NCBI RefSeq assembly: GCF_009674535.1
Contig: NZ_WKJK01000008.1
Coordinates: 299,223-363,222 of the forward strand
Reading direction: 5' to 3'
DNA: 64,000 nucleotides
Origin: Duganella guangzhouensis
GTDB taxonomy: Bacteria; Pseudomonadota; Gammaproteobacteria; Burkholderiales; Burkholderiaceae_D
Part shown: piece by piece, positions 10,004 through 17,923 of the stretch
How positions within the stretch are numbered: position 1 is the first letter of the stretch
Layout: each line of letters opens with the position of its first letter
Made by a program: the position numbers and the translations under genes
The notes under the pieces: generated by a model
Database searches by the model: none
What the model was told of the DNA's origin: nothing
What the model saw: the letters and a program-made list of their open reading frames with translations, nothing else

Positions 10004-10022
10004 GATCGCGCTTGAACGATAA

Positions 10023-10054
10023 AAGCCGCCCGCCGCAAGCCGGGCGGCTTTTTT
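10023..10054 (+). terminator. Intrinsic terminator after valS
   Basis: A perfect 10-base stem (AAGCCGCCCG with CGGGCGGCTT), an eight-base loop and a run of six T. It lies 20 bases beyond the valS stop codon. Confidence 0.92.
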
Positions 10055-10133
10055 ATTGCCGCGATCAATTATTTTGTTGTTATTTTTATGATAACGCGAT
10101 CTACTTGTCATTCCAACAATGACGAGGGATCGG

Positions 10134-10853
10134 ATGATGAAGAAAATTGCCGCTCTAATAGCCGCGCTGTCGCTGGCCTGCTCGGCGCAGGCCGAGGTGC
10201 TGACGTTTTCCTACACCGCCAAAATCGACCACATATTGTGGTCTGTCGGCGGCAGTACTCTCCAGCCCTCCACTGCCACGGTCCGCGACCGGACTGTCAG
10301 CAACGGCGATGTCGTGACAGGCTATTTCAGCATCGACACCAGCACCGCATTGGTTGGGGAACACACTTTCCCAAACCTGCTATTGCAAGTCTATCTGGAT
10401 TCCAGCAGCGCCAATGCAGTGACATCCAAGATAGGCAGCGCGGGGCCGGTGACCGACAGCACCTCGCTTCGGACGCTGCAGATTTCAGTGATCCACGCCT
10501 CCACTGGCGGTCTTGACGGCCTGGGGGTGAATAGCTATGAATACCAAGCGGGGAATTACTTCGAGGAGGCGAGCATTATTTTCGAGGCGCCTTCCACCGG
10601 CCCCGGTAGCGGCATCGATACCTCTCTGATCGCACTCAATCAGAACTCGCGCTACGAGTACTCCTTCGTCGACTACACCGCCAGTAGCTTCACCGCAATG
10701 AGCGCCACCGCGCATCTCACCTCGCTGACGTTCCTCAGCTCGGTGCCATCGGCGGCGGTACCGGAAGCGGACACGTACGCCATGCTGCTGGCCGGCCTCG
10801 GCGTGCTGGGCTGGGCCAGCCGCCGCCAACGACGGAGCCGAGAAGTTTCTTAG
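10134..10853 (+). CDS. PEP-CTERM sorting domain protein
   Basis: A 239-residue exported protein. It has a Sec signal (about residues 1-20, ending AQA), a low-similarity middle rich in Ser, Thr and beta-strand patterns, and a C-terminal PEP-CTERM tail: VPEADTYAMLLAGLG followed by an RRQRR basic cluster. Known for the family: the tail is recognised by exosortase (EpsH/XrtA), cut, and the protein is displayed or released, often with an exopolysaccharide. No exosortase gene is in this window, so it must be encoded elsewhere. The start could be either of two adjacent ATGs (10134 or 10137) behind GAGGG. The 3' end overlaps the convergent regulator by four bases. Its specific function is unknown. 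Confidence 0.85.
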   Translation: MMKKIAALIAALSLACSAQAEVLTFSYTAKIDHILWSVGGSTLQPSTATVRDRTVSNGDVVTGYFSIDTSTALVGEHTFPNLLLQVYLDSSSANAVTSKIGSAGPVTDSTSLRTLQISVIHASTGGLDGLGVNSYEYQAGNYFEEASIIFEAPSTGPGSGIDTSLIALNQNSRYEYSFVDYTASSFTAMSATAHLTSLTFLSSVPSAAVPEADTYAMLLAGLGVLGWASRRQRRSREVS

Positions 10854-11440
10854 GCATCGCCGCGTCGCTTGGTCTGCGCAATGTGCGGCGCCAGCACAAA
10901 GGTGCAGCTGATCAACTGATCCCGCTCCTCGCTGCGGGCATGACTCATCAGCTCGCACAGGCGCTCCAGTAGCTGATTGGCCTCCTTCACTTCATCTGGA
11001 CTCAGCCAGGCCTTGTTGCGGGCGGCCCAGAGCTGCCGCTCCGCACCTTCCAGCACCACACCCTCGGCCTCCAGCGCATCGCCAAAATCCTTTTCCGCCA
11101 CTTGCAGCAAACCATGCGCAAACTTGCGCAGCGCGGCCTGATGACGCGCGCCGGTTTTGTACGCGAGCCGCAACGGTAGCGAGACGTCACCGGCCAGACG
11201 GTAACGACGCTCGTCGCCATCGCCCTCCATCTCGACAATAAGTCCGGACTTGCCCAGCAATTTCAGGTGGTAGTACAGGCCATCCGCATGCCGGCCCAGC
11301 TCGGTCGCCAGCTCAGCCACACTGGCCTCGCCGCCCAACGCCGCCAGCGTATCGACAATTTCCTGACGCACGGGCGAAGCCAGCAGTGTGATCAGATCCG
11401 GATCGTCTATCGCGCGGTGATTGATTGCGGTCTTTTTCAT
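10850..11440 (-). CDS. ArsR-like winged-helix transcriptional regulator
   Basis: A 196-residue regulator. The N-terminal 90 residues form a winged helix: LITLLASPVRQEIVDTL, SVAELATELGRHADGLYYHL as recognition helix, then a wing ending in ERRYRLAGD. The rest is a helical domain of about 100 residues with no cysteine pair, so metal sensing is not indicated. I prefer the ATG at 11440 (MKKTAINHR); an earlier in-frame ATG at 11467 would lie inside the palindrome described upstream. It is divergent from the exported S41 peptidase gene and probably controls it and itself through the shared 62-base region. Confidence 0.75.
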   Translation of the reverse strand: MKKTAINHRAIDDPDLITLLASPVRQEIVDTLAALGGEASVAELATELGRHADGLYYHLKLLGKSGLIVEMEGDGDERRYRLAGDVSLPLRLAYKTGARHQAALRKFAHGLLQVAEKDFGDALEAEGVVLEGAERQLWAARNKAWLSPDEVKEANQLLERLCELMSHARSEERDQLISCTFVLAPHIAQTKRRGDA

Positions 11441-11453
11441 GGTCTTTGCACAC

Positions 11454-11480
11454 GTTGAAAAATACATATATTATTTCAAC
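11454..11480. promoter_or_regulatory. Palindromic operator candidate between ArsR-like and S41 genes
   Basis: Two perfect 7-base arms, GTTGAAA and TTTCAAC, are separated by 13 AT-rich bases, so equivalent positions are 20 bases apart, about two helical turns. It lies in the 62-base divergent intergenic region and spans the place where both promoters must sit, including a TATATT-like -10. A dimeric winged-helix protein could bind here and shut off both genes. Confidence 0.55.
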
Positions 11481-11502
11481 AAACAACTTACCGCAAGCGC
11501 CG

Positions 11503-12723
11503 ATGAAAACCCGATCGCTGATACTGATTTTGTCCCTGCTGTGCAACCTCGCACAGGCCCAGACGCCGCTACAGCAGGATGCGGATTTCATCCGCCAGAC
11601 CATCCGCGAGCAACACCCCAACCTCGGCTTCTCGGCCGATGCCGCTGCTGTGGAGCGGGCGCTGACGACCATTGCCGCTGACGCGCCCGCCTCGCTCAGC
11701 CGCGACGAGAGCTGGCAACGCCTGGCCGTCCTGAATGGCTTGTTTGCCGACGCCCATCTATTCATCGGCTCTCCCGACTGGCGCGCCGACACGGCGGCGC
11801 ACCTGAAGAGCGGCGGCGGCCTGTTCCCGTTTGAAGTCGAGATCGATGGTGATGGCCAGCTCGTGATCCGCGCGGCACTAGGCGACGCCACCACCGAGTT
11901 GGCTGGTGCGCGCATCGTCGCCATCAACGGCGTGGCGGCCGGCGCGGCATGCGCGCAACTGCTGCTGCGCACGCACGGCGACACGCCGCGGTTCCGCAGC
12001 CATCTGCTGGCACAGCGATGGTGGCTCTATCACTGGAAGATGTATGGCGCCGCGTCGCGCTATCAGCTGGATCTGGCTCGCGAGGATCGCGCGTGGCAAG
12101 TGACAGTTGCGGCCAGCACACAAACGCCGGCGATTCTGCTGGCCGAGCGCGATCCCTTCGGATTCGAGCTGAGGCCGGACGGCAGCGCGCTGCTGAAAGT
12201 GGACAGCTTCGACCACGAGTTCAAGGAACGCTTCATGGCGCTGACACACGCGGCGTTCACGCAAATGAACGAGCGACACATCAGCACGCTATTCATCGAC
12301 ATCAGTAGCAACGGCGGCGGCGATGACGACCTGTGGCTGGACGGTCTGATGCCCTACCTCGCCACCCGACCTTACCGTACCGGCTCGACCTACACTAAAA
12401 AAACCGCAGGCAGCCCGGCCATCGATGGCGAGATCCAGACCTGGCGCCCAGCGCAGCCCGACAATCCCTTACGCTTCAGCGGCAAAGTCGTGGTCGTCAT
12501 CGGTCCGGCGACATATTCATCGGCGGTGTTGTTCGCCAACGTGATGCAAGACTTCGGCTTCGGCACGCTGGCTGGCGAAGGCAAGGCCGCGCGGCGCGCA
12601 CAATCGGGTGGCATCCGCAAATTCATCCTGCCGCAGAGCGGACTGGCGCTATGGGTACCACGCTTTGTGCTCGATCCGCCAAACGGCGAAACGCGACGTG
12701 ACACTTTGCTGGCGCCACGCTGA
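11503..12723 (+). CDS. Exported S41 family peptidase
   Basis: A 406-residue protein with a Sec signal (residues 1-19, ending AQA), a central region, and a C-terminal S41 tail-protease core. The core shows FIDISSNGGGDDDLW and PATYSSAVLFANVM; the likely nucleophile is a serine near residue 338, followed by GTLAGEGKAARRAQSGG and a hydrophobic strand as in bacterial S41 hydrolases. No PDZ domain is obvious, unlike Prc/CtpA. It should act in the periplasm or outside; the substrate is unknown. It is divergent from the ArsR-like regulator and directly abuts the convergent dehydratase gene with no gap. The start at 11503 begins the signal peptide. Confidence 0.8.
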   Translation: MKTRSLILILSLLCNLAQAQTPLQQDADFIRQTIREQHPNLGFSADAAAVERALTTIAADAPASLSRDESWQRLAVLNGLFADAHLFIGSPDWRADTAAHLKSGGGLFPFEVEIDGDGQLVIRAALGDATTELAGARIVAINGVAAGAACAQLLLRTHGDTPRFRSHLLAQRWWLYHWKMYGAASRYQLDLAREDRAWQVTVAASTQTPAILLAERDPFGFELRPDGSALLKVDSFDHEFKERFMALTHAAFTQMNERHISTLFIDISSNGGGDDDLWLDGLMPYLATRPYRTGSTYTKKTAGSPAIDGEIQTWRPAQPDNPLRFSGKVVVVIGPATYSSAVLFANVMQDFGFGTLAGEGKAARRAQSGGIRKFILPQSGLALWVPRFVLDPPNGETRRDTLLAPR

Positions 12724-13683
12724 CTACTGGGCCAGCAGTTCAGCGTAGCGGGCGATGTCGACGTTGCCGCCGCTGATGATGATGCCGACACGCTTGCCCT
12801 GCAGTTGCTCCTTCATGCCGCGCGCGGCGGCGTAGCCGAGGCAGCCGGTCGGTTCGACCACCATTTTCATGCGCTCGGCGAAGAAGCGCATCGCGGCGCG
12901 CAGTTCGTCGTCGCTGGCGGTCAGGATGTCGTCCACGTCGCGCTGGATGATCGGGAAGGTCAGGTTGCCCAGGTGCTGGGTCTGGGCGCCGTCGGCAATG
13001 GTCTTCGGCGTGTCGATGTGGACGATGCTGCCGCTGCGGAACGATTGCTGGCCATCGTTGCCGGCTTCCGGCTCCACGCCGTACAGCTTGCTGGTCGGCG
13101 ACAAGGCGCGCGTGGCCAGCGCGGTGCCGCTCAGCAGGCCGCCGCCACCCAATGGCGCGAACACATAGTCCAGCCGCCCCACTTCTTCAAACAATTCCTT
13201 GGCCGCCGTGCCCTGCCCCGCGATCACGTCGGCATGGTCGTAGGGCGGGATCAACGTCAGGCCATGTTTGGCGGCCAGGTCGCGGCCAATCTGCTCGCGG
13301 TCTTCCTTGTAGCGGTCGTAGATCACCACCTGCGCGCCATAGCCGCGCGTGGCGGCGACTTTGGCGGCCGGCGCGTCATGCGGCATGACGATGGTGGCAG
13401 GTATGCCCAGCAGCTTGGCCGACAAGGCGATCGCCTGCGCGTGATTGCCCGACGAGAAAGCCACCACGCCAGCCTTGCGCTGCTCGGGCGTGAACTTGGC
13501 CAGCGAGTTGTAGCCGCCACGGAATTTGAACGCGCCCATGCGCTGGTAGTTTTCGCACTTGAAGAATACTTCGGCGCCCAGTTCGGCGTTGGCGGTGGAT
13601 GAGGTCAGCACCGGCGTGCGGTGCGCGACGCCGGCAATCCGTTCGGAGGCGGCAACCACGTCTTGAAAAGTAGGCAGTGTCAT
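12724..13683 (-). CDS. PLP-dependent threonine/threo-3-hydroxyaspartate dehydratase
   Basis: A 319-residue fold-type II PLP enzyme. The PLP lysine is Lys53 (AFKFRGG), SSGNHAQA near residue 80 binds the substrate carboxylate, and LGGGGLLSG near 185 holds the PLP phosphate. The length without a C-terminal ACT domain points to a catabolic serine/threonine dehydratase, serine racemase or threo-3-hydroxyaspartate ammonia-lyase rather than biosynthetic IlvA. The last is common in this lineage and pairs with a YheO-like regulator as here, so I favour it; the three are hard to separate by eye. The regulator gene lies 18 bases upstream on the same strand. An AGGAAA site precedes the ATG. Confidence 0.82.
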   Translation of the reverse strand: MTLPTFQDVVAASERIAGVAHRTPVLTSSTANAELGAEVFFKCENYQRMGAFKFRGGYNSLAKFTPEQRKAGVVAFSSGNHAQAIALSAKLLGIPATIVMPHDAPAAKVAATRGYGAQVVIYDRYKEDREQIGRDLAAKHGLTLIPPYDHADVIAGQGTAAKELFEEVGRLDYVFAPLGGGGLLSGTALATRALSPTSKLYGVEPEAGNDGQQSFRSGSIVHIDTPKTIADGAQTQHLGNLTFPIIQRDVDDILTASDDELRAAMRFFAERMKMVVEPTGCLGYAAARGMKEQLQGKRVGIIISGGNVDIARYAELLAQ

Positions 13684-13701
13684 AGGGTTTCCTGTAGTGA
13701 A

Positions 13702-14328
13702 TTAGCGCGCGTCGTTGTAGACGGTGGCGCGGGATACGTTGAGGTAGGCGGCGACGATGTCCATGGCCCGGCGCACGTCGCTCAGGCCGGCTTCTTTCAG
13801 CTCGCGCATCAGCGCCTTGCGCTCGTCGGCCTTCAGCGCGCGCGGCGTGGTGCCCAGCCGCGCGGCAAACTGGTCGATGCGCAGGCGGATGGCGTCGGCG
13901 CCGGCCGGCGCCATGGTTTCGCTGACGGCAGCGGCGGTGTCGACGCTGCCGAACTGGCTCAGCATGGTGTTCAGGCTGCGGAACACGGTCAGGTCGACGT
14001 TCAGGCACAGCGCGGCCACATACTGACCCTGGCTATCCTTGATGCCGACCGAGGTGCTCTTGGCCAGCCGCCCATCGGGAAAGGTGTTGGGATAGTTGGC
14101 GATCACCTGTTCATACGCCGGATCGGCCGCCCGCGCCAGCCCCAGCTCGGTCGCGGGGTCGCCCACGGCGCGACCGGACAGGTTGTTGTGGATGGCCAGG
14201 ATGGCGTGCTCCGGCTCGCTCAGGTCGTGCAGCACCACTTCGCAGAACGGCGCCAGCGTCTTGCCCAGCCCTTCCGCTACCTGTTGCATCTGCACCAAGA
14301 GATTCTGATGTTCGGCTGATTTTTTCAT
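13702..14328 (-). CDS. YheO-like PAS/HTH transcriptional regulator
   Basis: A 208-residue regulator with an N-terminal YheO-like PAS domain (about residues 10-120; HDLSEPEHAILAIHNN and STSVGIKDSQGQYVAALCLN are characteristic) and a C-terminal helix-turn-helix (about 155-205, ending YLNVSRATVYND). Relatives such as DauR control D-amino-acid and hydroxyamino-acid use, with the PAS part sensing a small molecule. It is the first gene of a two-gene minus-strand unit with the PLP dehydratase, which it probably regulates. Confidence 0.82.
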   Translation of the reverse strand: MKKSAEHQNLLVQMQQVAEGLGKTLAPFCEVVLHDLSEPEHAILAIHNNLSGRAVGDPATELGLARAADPAYEQVIANYPNTFPDGRLAKSTSVGIKDSQGQYVAALCLNVDLTVFRSLNTMLSQFGSVDTAAAVSETMAPAGADAIRLRIDQFAARLGTTPRALKADERKALMRELKEAGLSDVRRAMDIVAAYLNVSRATVYNDAR

Positions 14329-14450
14329 CCGAACATATTATCTTATTTTAGACGATTCGTGTAATTTCGGGATTTTGGACGGCGCCCTCTAATTTCGCGG
14401 CGGCGCCGGTTCGTATAATCAGCGGACAACGACAACCTGGAGACACAAGC

Positions 14451-14891
14451 ATGAAATTCCTCGCCTTCATCGCCGCCGCCGCGCTGACCATTTCGCCGGC
14501 GTTTGCCGACAGCAGCTCGCCAGCCGGCCTGTGGAAAAACATCGATGACGAGACCGGCAAGCCGAAAGCGCTGATCCGCATCACCGAAACCAACGGCGTG
14601 CTGACCGGCCAGATCGAAAAGCTGTTCCGCGACGCCAACGAAGAACAAAATCCGAAGTGCGACAAGTGCGACGACGCACGTAAAAACCAGCCCATCGTCG
14701 GCATGACCATTCTGTCCAACCTGAAGAAGGATGGCGATGAATACGCCGGCGGCGAGATCCTCGATCCGAACAACGGCAAGGTCTACAAGAGCAAGCTGCA
14801 CCTGACCGACGGCGGCAAGAAGCTCAGCGTGCGCGGCTACATCGGCGTGCCGATGCTGGGCCGCTCCCAGACCTGGGTGCGTCAGGACTAA
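14451..14891 (+). CDS. DUF2147 exported small protein
   Basis: A 146-residue exported protein: Sec signal to about residue 19 (ending AFA), then a DUF2147 domain with GLWKNIDDETGKPKALIRI at its start and a conserved pair of CxxC-like cysteines (KCDKCDD). DUF2147 proteins are small periplasmic beta-barrel-like proteins of unknown function. A GGAGA ribosome site precedes the ATG. Only four bases separate it from the convergent ThuA gene. Confidence 0.85.
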   Translation: MKFLAFIAAAALTISPAFADSSSPAGLWKNIDDETGKPKALIRITETNGVLTGQIEKLFRDANEEQNPKCDKCDDARKNQPIVGMTILSNLKKDGDEYAGGEILDPNNGKVYKSKLHLTDGGKKLSVRGYIGVPMLGRSQTWVRQD

Positions 14892-14895
14892 GCGT

Positions 14896-15663
14896 TTATT
14901 GCTTGATCCCTTTGCCGGTGGCAGTCCACCAGATGCCACCCATCAAATGCGCCAGGTATTGCGGATCTTTGTACATATTGCCGTCATGCCCCAGCGCGGT
15001 CACAAACACGCGGCTCTTGTCGACGTAGTGATACCAGCTGACCGGATGCTCCTTGCCCATGCCGTGTGACACCTGCCCCGGCCAGATTTTGGTCGGGTCA
15101 TAGCTGCTCTCGTCCACGTTCAGCACCGGGTTGATCTTGATCTGGTACGGATTGTCGAACACATACCATTCATCGCTCCAGATCCAGTGATCCGGCAGGC
15201 CGAAGGCGGCGGGGAATTTTTTATCGACCACATCGGCCACGCCGGTCTGCAGCATCGGATGGGTGCCAACATGGCGGCCGATCAGCTTCTCGAACCATGG
15301 CCAGGTCTTCTCCGGAATAATCAGCGAACGGTGCACCAGCATGGCGTTGCCGCCGTTCTTCATGTACTCCTCGAATTTGCGACGGCGCGCTTCGTTCAAC
15401 TCTTCCGGCGGCGTGTTGAGGAACATCACCGCCGCGTACTGGCTCAGGTCGCCATCGAAGACTTCCGGCTTGTTGGTGTAGGTCATCTCAAACGCATGCA
15501 GCTTGCCCAGCTTTTCCAGGCTGTCGCGCGCGACCGGGATGTATTCATAGTGGTACTTGCTCGGCATCGCCAGCACCAGGATTTTGTACTGCGTATCGGC
15601 CCAGGCCGCTGGCGCCAGCGTGGCGGCGGCAGCGGCAATTGCGGCCAGCACAGTCTTCTTCAT
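14896..15663 (-). CDS. Exported ThuA-domain protein
   Basis: A 255-residue protein with a Sec signal (about 22 residues, ending AWA) and a ThuA (trehalose-utilisation) domain: QYKILVLAMPSKYHYEY, an acidic middle, then PVSWYHYVDKSRVFVTALGHD, where the late histidines are family-typical. The domain resembles class I glutamine amidotransferases without the catalytic cysteine. Relatives are linked to sugar or glycoside breakdown in the periplasm. A LacI-type palindrome sits 19 bases before the start, suggesting sugar-responsive control. The reaction is not established. Confidence 0.82.
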   Translation of the reverse strand: MKKTVLAAIAAAAATLAPAAWADTQYKILVLAMPSKYHYEYIPVARDSLEKLGKLHAFEMTYTNKPEVFDGDLSQYAAVMFLNTPPEELNEARRRKFEEYMKNGGNAMLVHRSLIIPEKTWPWFEKLIGRHVGTHPMLQTGVADVVDKKFPAAFGLPDHWIWSDEWYVFDNPYQIKINPVLNVDESSYDPTKIWPGQVSHGMGKEHPVSWYHYVDKSRVFVTALGHDGNMYKDPQYLAHLMGGIWWTATGKGIKQ

Positions 15664-15681
15664 CGTCTCCTCCAGAATAAA

Positions 15682-15693
15682 GTTAGCGCTAAC
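15682..15693. promoter_or_regulatory. LacI/GalR-type operator candidate before the ThuA gene
   Basis: A perfect 12-base palindrome, GTTAGCGCTAAC, with the central CG typical of LacI-family operators. It lies 19-30 bases upstream of the ThuA start and 42 bases before the divergent DUF454 gene. A repressor bound here would overlap the ThuA transcription start region. No LacI-family gene is in the window. Confidence 0.6.
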
Positions 15694-15734
15694 ATTTTGG
15701 CATAGTCTACCCCAAGGTGATACGATTTGGCCAA

Positions 15735-16112
15735 ATGAAAATAATTCTCAACACCGTAGGCATTCTGGCCGTGATCCTGGGCGTGCTCGGCATCTTCCTG
15801 CCGCTGCTGCCGACCACGCCGTTCCTGTTGCTGGCTTCGGCCTGCTTCGCGCGCGCCTCGCCACGCATGCACAACTGGCTGCGCACCAATCCCGTATTCG
15901 GCAAATACCTGCGCGATTATGAAAACGGCGCCGGCATCCCCTTGCGCGGCAAGGTGTGGGTATTGATCTTCATGTGGGGCTCGATGAGCTATTCGATCTG
16001 GCGCACCGACCTGCTATGGGTGCGCCTGCTGATCGTCTGCATCGGCACTTGCGTGACCATCTACCTGACCCGTTTCGTGCCAACCATGCGCGTGCAGAAA
16101 AGCGATCGCTAG
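15735..16112 (+). CDS. DUF454 (YbaN-like) inner membrane protein
   Basis: A 125-residue membrane protein. Helices at about residues 3-35 and a pair at 75-115 flank the conserved LPLLPTTPFLLLASACFARASPR segment core of the DUF454/YbaN family. The role of the family is unknown, though members often sit near haem or lipid genes. I chose the ATG at 15735 because it begins the first helix directly; an in-frame ATG at 15717 adds six polar residues. It is divergent from ThuA across 71 bases. Confidence 0.85.
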   Translation: MKIILNTVGILAVILGVLGIFLPLLPTTPFLLLASACFARASPRMHNWLRTNPVFGKYLRDYENGAGIPLRGKVWVLIFMWGSMSYSIWRTDLLWVRLLIVCIGTCVTIYLTRFVPTMRVQKSDR

Positions 16113-16151
16113 ACCGGCGCTATAATATTTTTTTCATCGAAAGAACTGCGG

Positions 16152-16496
16152 ATGGCAGCGAAGATCGCGTTGAAACTGCGCCTGTGGCGCGACGATGAAG
16201 TGGCCATGGGACCGGGCAAGGCCGACCTGCTGGAAGCCATCGGCCAGACTGGCTCGATCAGCGCGGCGGCGCGGGCGATGGACATGTCCTACCGTCGCGC
16301 CTGGTTGCTGGTGGATGTGATGAACCGCAGTTTCCGCGAACCGCTGGTGCAAAGCGCGGTGGGCGGCACGCGCGGTGGCGGCGCTCAGCTAACCGAGGCC
16401 GGCGAGCGCGTCCTGAAACAATTCCGCGCGATGGAAGCGGCCGCCGTCAGCGCCGCCGAACGCAAGCTGGCGCCGCTGCTCAAGGAACTGGCGTAG
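16152..16496 (+). CDS. ModE-like winged-helix regulator lacking a molybdate-binding domain
   Basis: A 114-residue protein that matches only the N-terminal DNA-binding domain of ModE: LLEAIGQTGSISAAARAMD as helix-turn-helix, then MSYRRAWLLVDVMNRSF and GTRGGGAQLTEAGERVL, the LysR-like winged helix with a dimer helix. Full ModE is about 260 residues with a C-terminal TOBE/Mop molybdate sensor, absent here. It overlaps the 3' end of the convergent DUF2325 gene by 17 bases. Two ModE-box-like palindromes lie 1.3 kb away between that gene and a SUOX-like gene, which makes them likely targets. Confidence 0.82.
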   Translation: MAAKIALKLRLWRDDEVAMGPGKADLLEAIGQTGSISAAARAMDMSYRRAWLLVDVMNRSFREPLVQSAVGGTRGGGAQLTEAGERVLKQFRAMEAAAVSAAERKLAPLLKELA

Positions 16497-17805
16497 CGGA
16501 AGACGCCGCCAATCCGGCCGGTGCTTCGTCGTACAAGCGCTGCATCAGTTCGACAAAGCTGGCGACACTGGCGCTGCGGATCGGATGGCAGGGAATGCCA
16601 TGACGGGCGCAGGTCTGCTTGGCCACTTGCATGGCGTTGTGGCTGATGAAATCAACCGGGAACACCACCAGCTGCGCGCGCGGCAGCATCGCCGCCAGCA
16701 ATCCGCGCCTGTCCTCCACACCGCCATCGTGCACCAGCAACTCACCGCCAGCGGCTGCCACCAGCTTGGCGAGCACCGCCGTCGCGCCGGGCCGTCCGCC
16801 CACGTACAACACATTCAGGCCATGCAACTGCGGCAGCGCGCTTTGGCCGTCGTCGCCGTCCAGCGTTTGCTGTAGCACCTGCTCCAGCGCGTGCAGCTCG
16901 GCACGCGCCGCGCCGGCCGCCTCGTTGGCTTGTTGCAGGGCCGAGTGCAGCACCACATTGCGTTCCTCCCTGGCCTGCAGCTTCTGCTCGGTGTCATTGC
17001 GGCGCCCGGTATGCAGCGCCAGCTTTTGCTCGCGGTCGGCCAGCGCGGCGCGCAGCTGCGTCACCTCGGCCGATAAATCGTGGCTGGGTCGCGCGGCCTG
17101 GCGTGTCAGTTCGGCCTGTAGCGTTGCCACCTGCTGCACCGCCTCCGCGTGCCGCGCGGCCATGTCGTGCAGGCGAACTTGCTGACTGGCGCTCTGTTCT
17201 TTCAAACGTTCGCACTCGTCTTCCAGCGCGGTCAGACGGCGGATGTCAGCGCGGTTCGAGGCGCCCACCAGATGCGACAGCATGTGCACATCGCCAAACG
17301 CCAGCGTGCGCACATCAAAGGTACTGGCGGGATGCGTCATCAGCGCCCAGTAAGCACCCGGCACGTCGCCGTTCGACATGGCTTCCTGCCACAACCGCTT
17401 CAGATCCTTCTCATCGCGCGCGGCGCGGAATTTGGTGATGGCCAGCGCATGGCGCGCATCCAGCGCTTTGTTGAGCTCCTTGGCGACCACGCTGCCGCCG
17501 GTGGTCAGCTCCACCGCCGTATGGTGAATCTGCAAATCGGTCGCCAGTTTGCGATCGAGTTGCGGCGCATGGCGTGGAATCAGCTTGCGCAGCTCGGCCG
17601 TGCTCAGGCAGGTGCCGATAATGGAGCAGTGCAGGTTGGGATCGAGATCCGCCAGCTTGCCGCGCCGTGCGGGCGCGGGCGTGGCCACTGCGGATACCGC
17701 CGGCGCACAGCAGATGTCCCACTGCGGCGGCGGCACCAGCCGCGCGCCCAGCACTGGTGCTTGCTCGTGTTGAGGTGTGGAGACGGGGGCAAACAGCTGA
17801 GGCAT
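16480..17805 (-). CDS. DUF2325 coiled-coil protein
   Basis: A 441-residue cytoplasmic protein. The N-terminal third is mixed, with a histidine- and aspartate-containing segment (PRHAPQLDRKLATD). A long coiled coil spans about residues 185-310. The C-terminal DUF2325 domain (about 330-425) begins LNVLYVGGRPG and holds a DRRGLLAAMLPRAQLVVFP stretch and a cysteine-histidine turn (CARHGIPC). DUF2325 looks like a Rossmann-type small domain of unknown role, often beside redox or metal genes. An AAGGA site supports the start at 17805. The promoter region holds two ModE-box-like palindromes shared with the divergent gene. Confidence 0.75.
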   Translation of the reverse strand: MPQLFAPVSTPQHEQAPVLGARLVPPPQWDICCAPAVSAVATPAPARRGKLADLDPNLHCSIIGTCLSTAELRKLIPRHAPQLDRKLATDLQIHHTAVELTTGGSVVAKELNKALDARHALAITKFRAARDEKDLKRLWQEAMSNGDVPGAYWALMTHPASTFDVRTLAFGDVHMLSHLVGASNRADIRRLTALEDECERLKEQSASQQVRLHDMAARHAEAVQQVATLQAELTRQAARPSHDLSAEVTQLRAALADREQKLALHTGRRNDTEQKLQAREERNVVLHSALQQANEAAGAARAELHALEQVLQQTLDGDDGQSALPQLHGLNVLYVGGRPGATAVLAKLVAAAGGELLVHDGGVEDRRGLLAAMLPRAQLVVFPVDFISHNAMQVAKQTCARHGIPCHPIRSASVASFVELMQRLYDEAPAGLAASSATPVP

Positions 17806-17817
17806 GGGCCATCCTTG

Positions 17818-17855
17818 TGCGATACGCTATGTTTTTAGAAATATAGCGCATCGCA
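17818..17855. promoter_or_regulatory. ModE-box-like palindrome 1
   Basis: Inverted repeat with 13-base arms (17818-17830 and 17843-17855) differing at one position and separated by 12 bases. The inner hexamers are CGCTAT and ATAGCG. As I recall it, the E. coli modA operator is CGTTAT, 12 bases, ATAACG, so hexamer form and spacing both fit. It sits 12 bases upstream of the DUF2325 start codon. Confidence 0.65.
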
Positions 17856-17871
17856 ACATAATCCGCCACAA

Positions 17872-17895
17872 CGCAATATAATTTACTATATAACG
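17872..17895. promoter_or_regulatory. ModE-box-like palindrome 2
   Basis: Hexamers CGCAAT (17872-17877) and ATAACG (17890-17895) are separated by exactly 12 bases, the same spacing as the first box, with centres 47 bases apart. The right half is a perfect modA-type half-site; the left differs by one base from the CGCTAT of box 1. It ends 28 bases before the SUOX-like start. Confidence 0.55.
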
Positions 17896-17923
17896 CTTCT
17901 CATCTTTCACTACGGAACCATCC

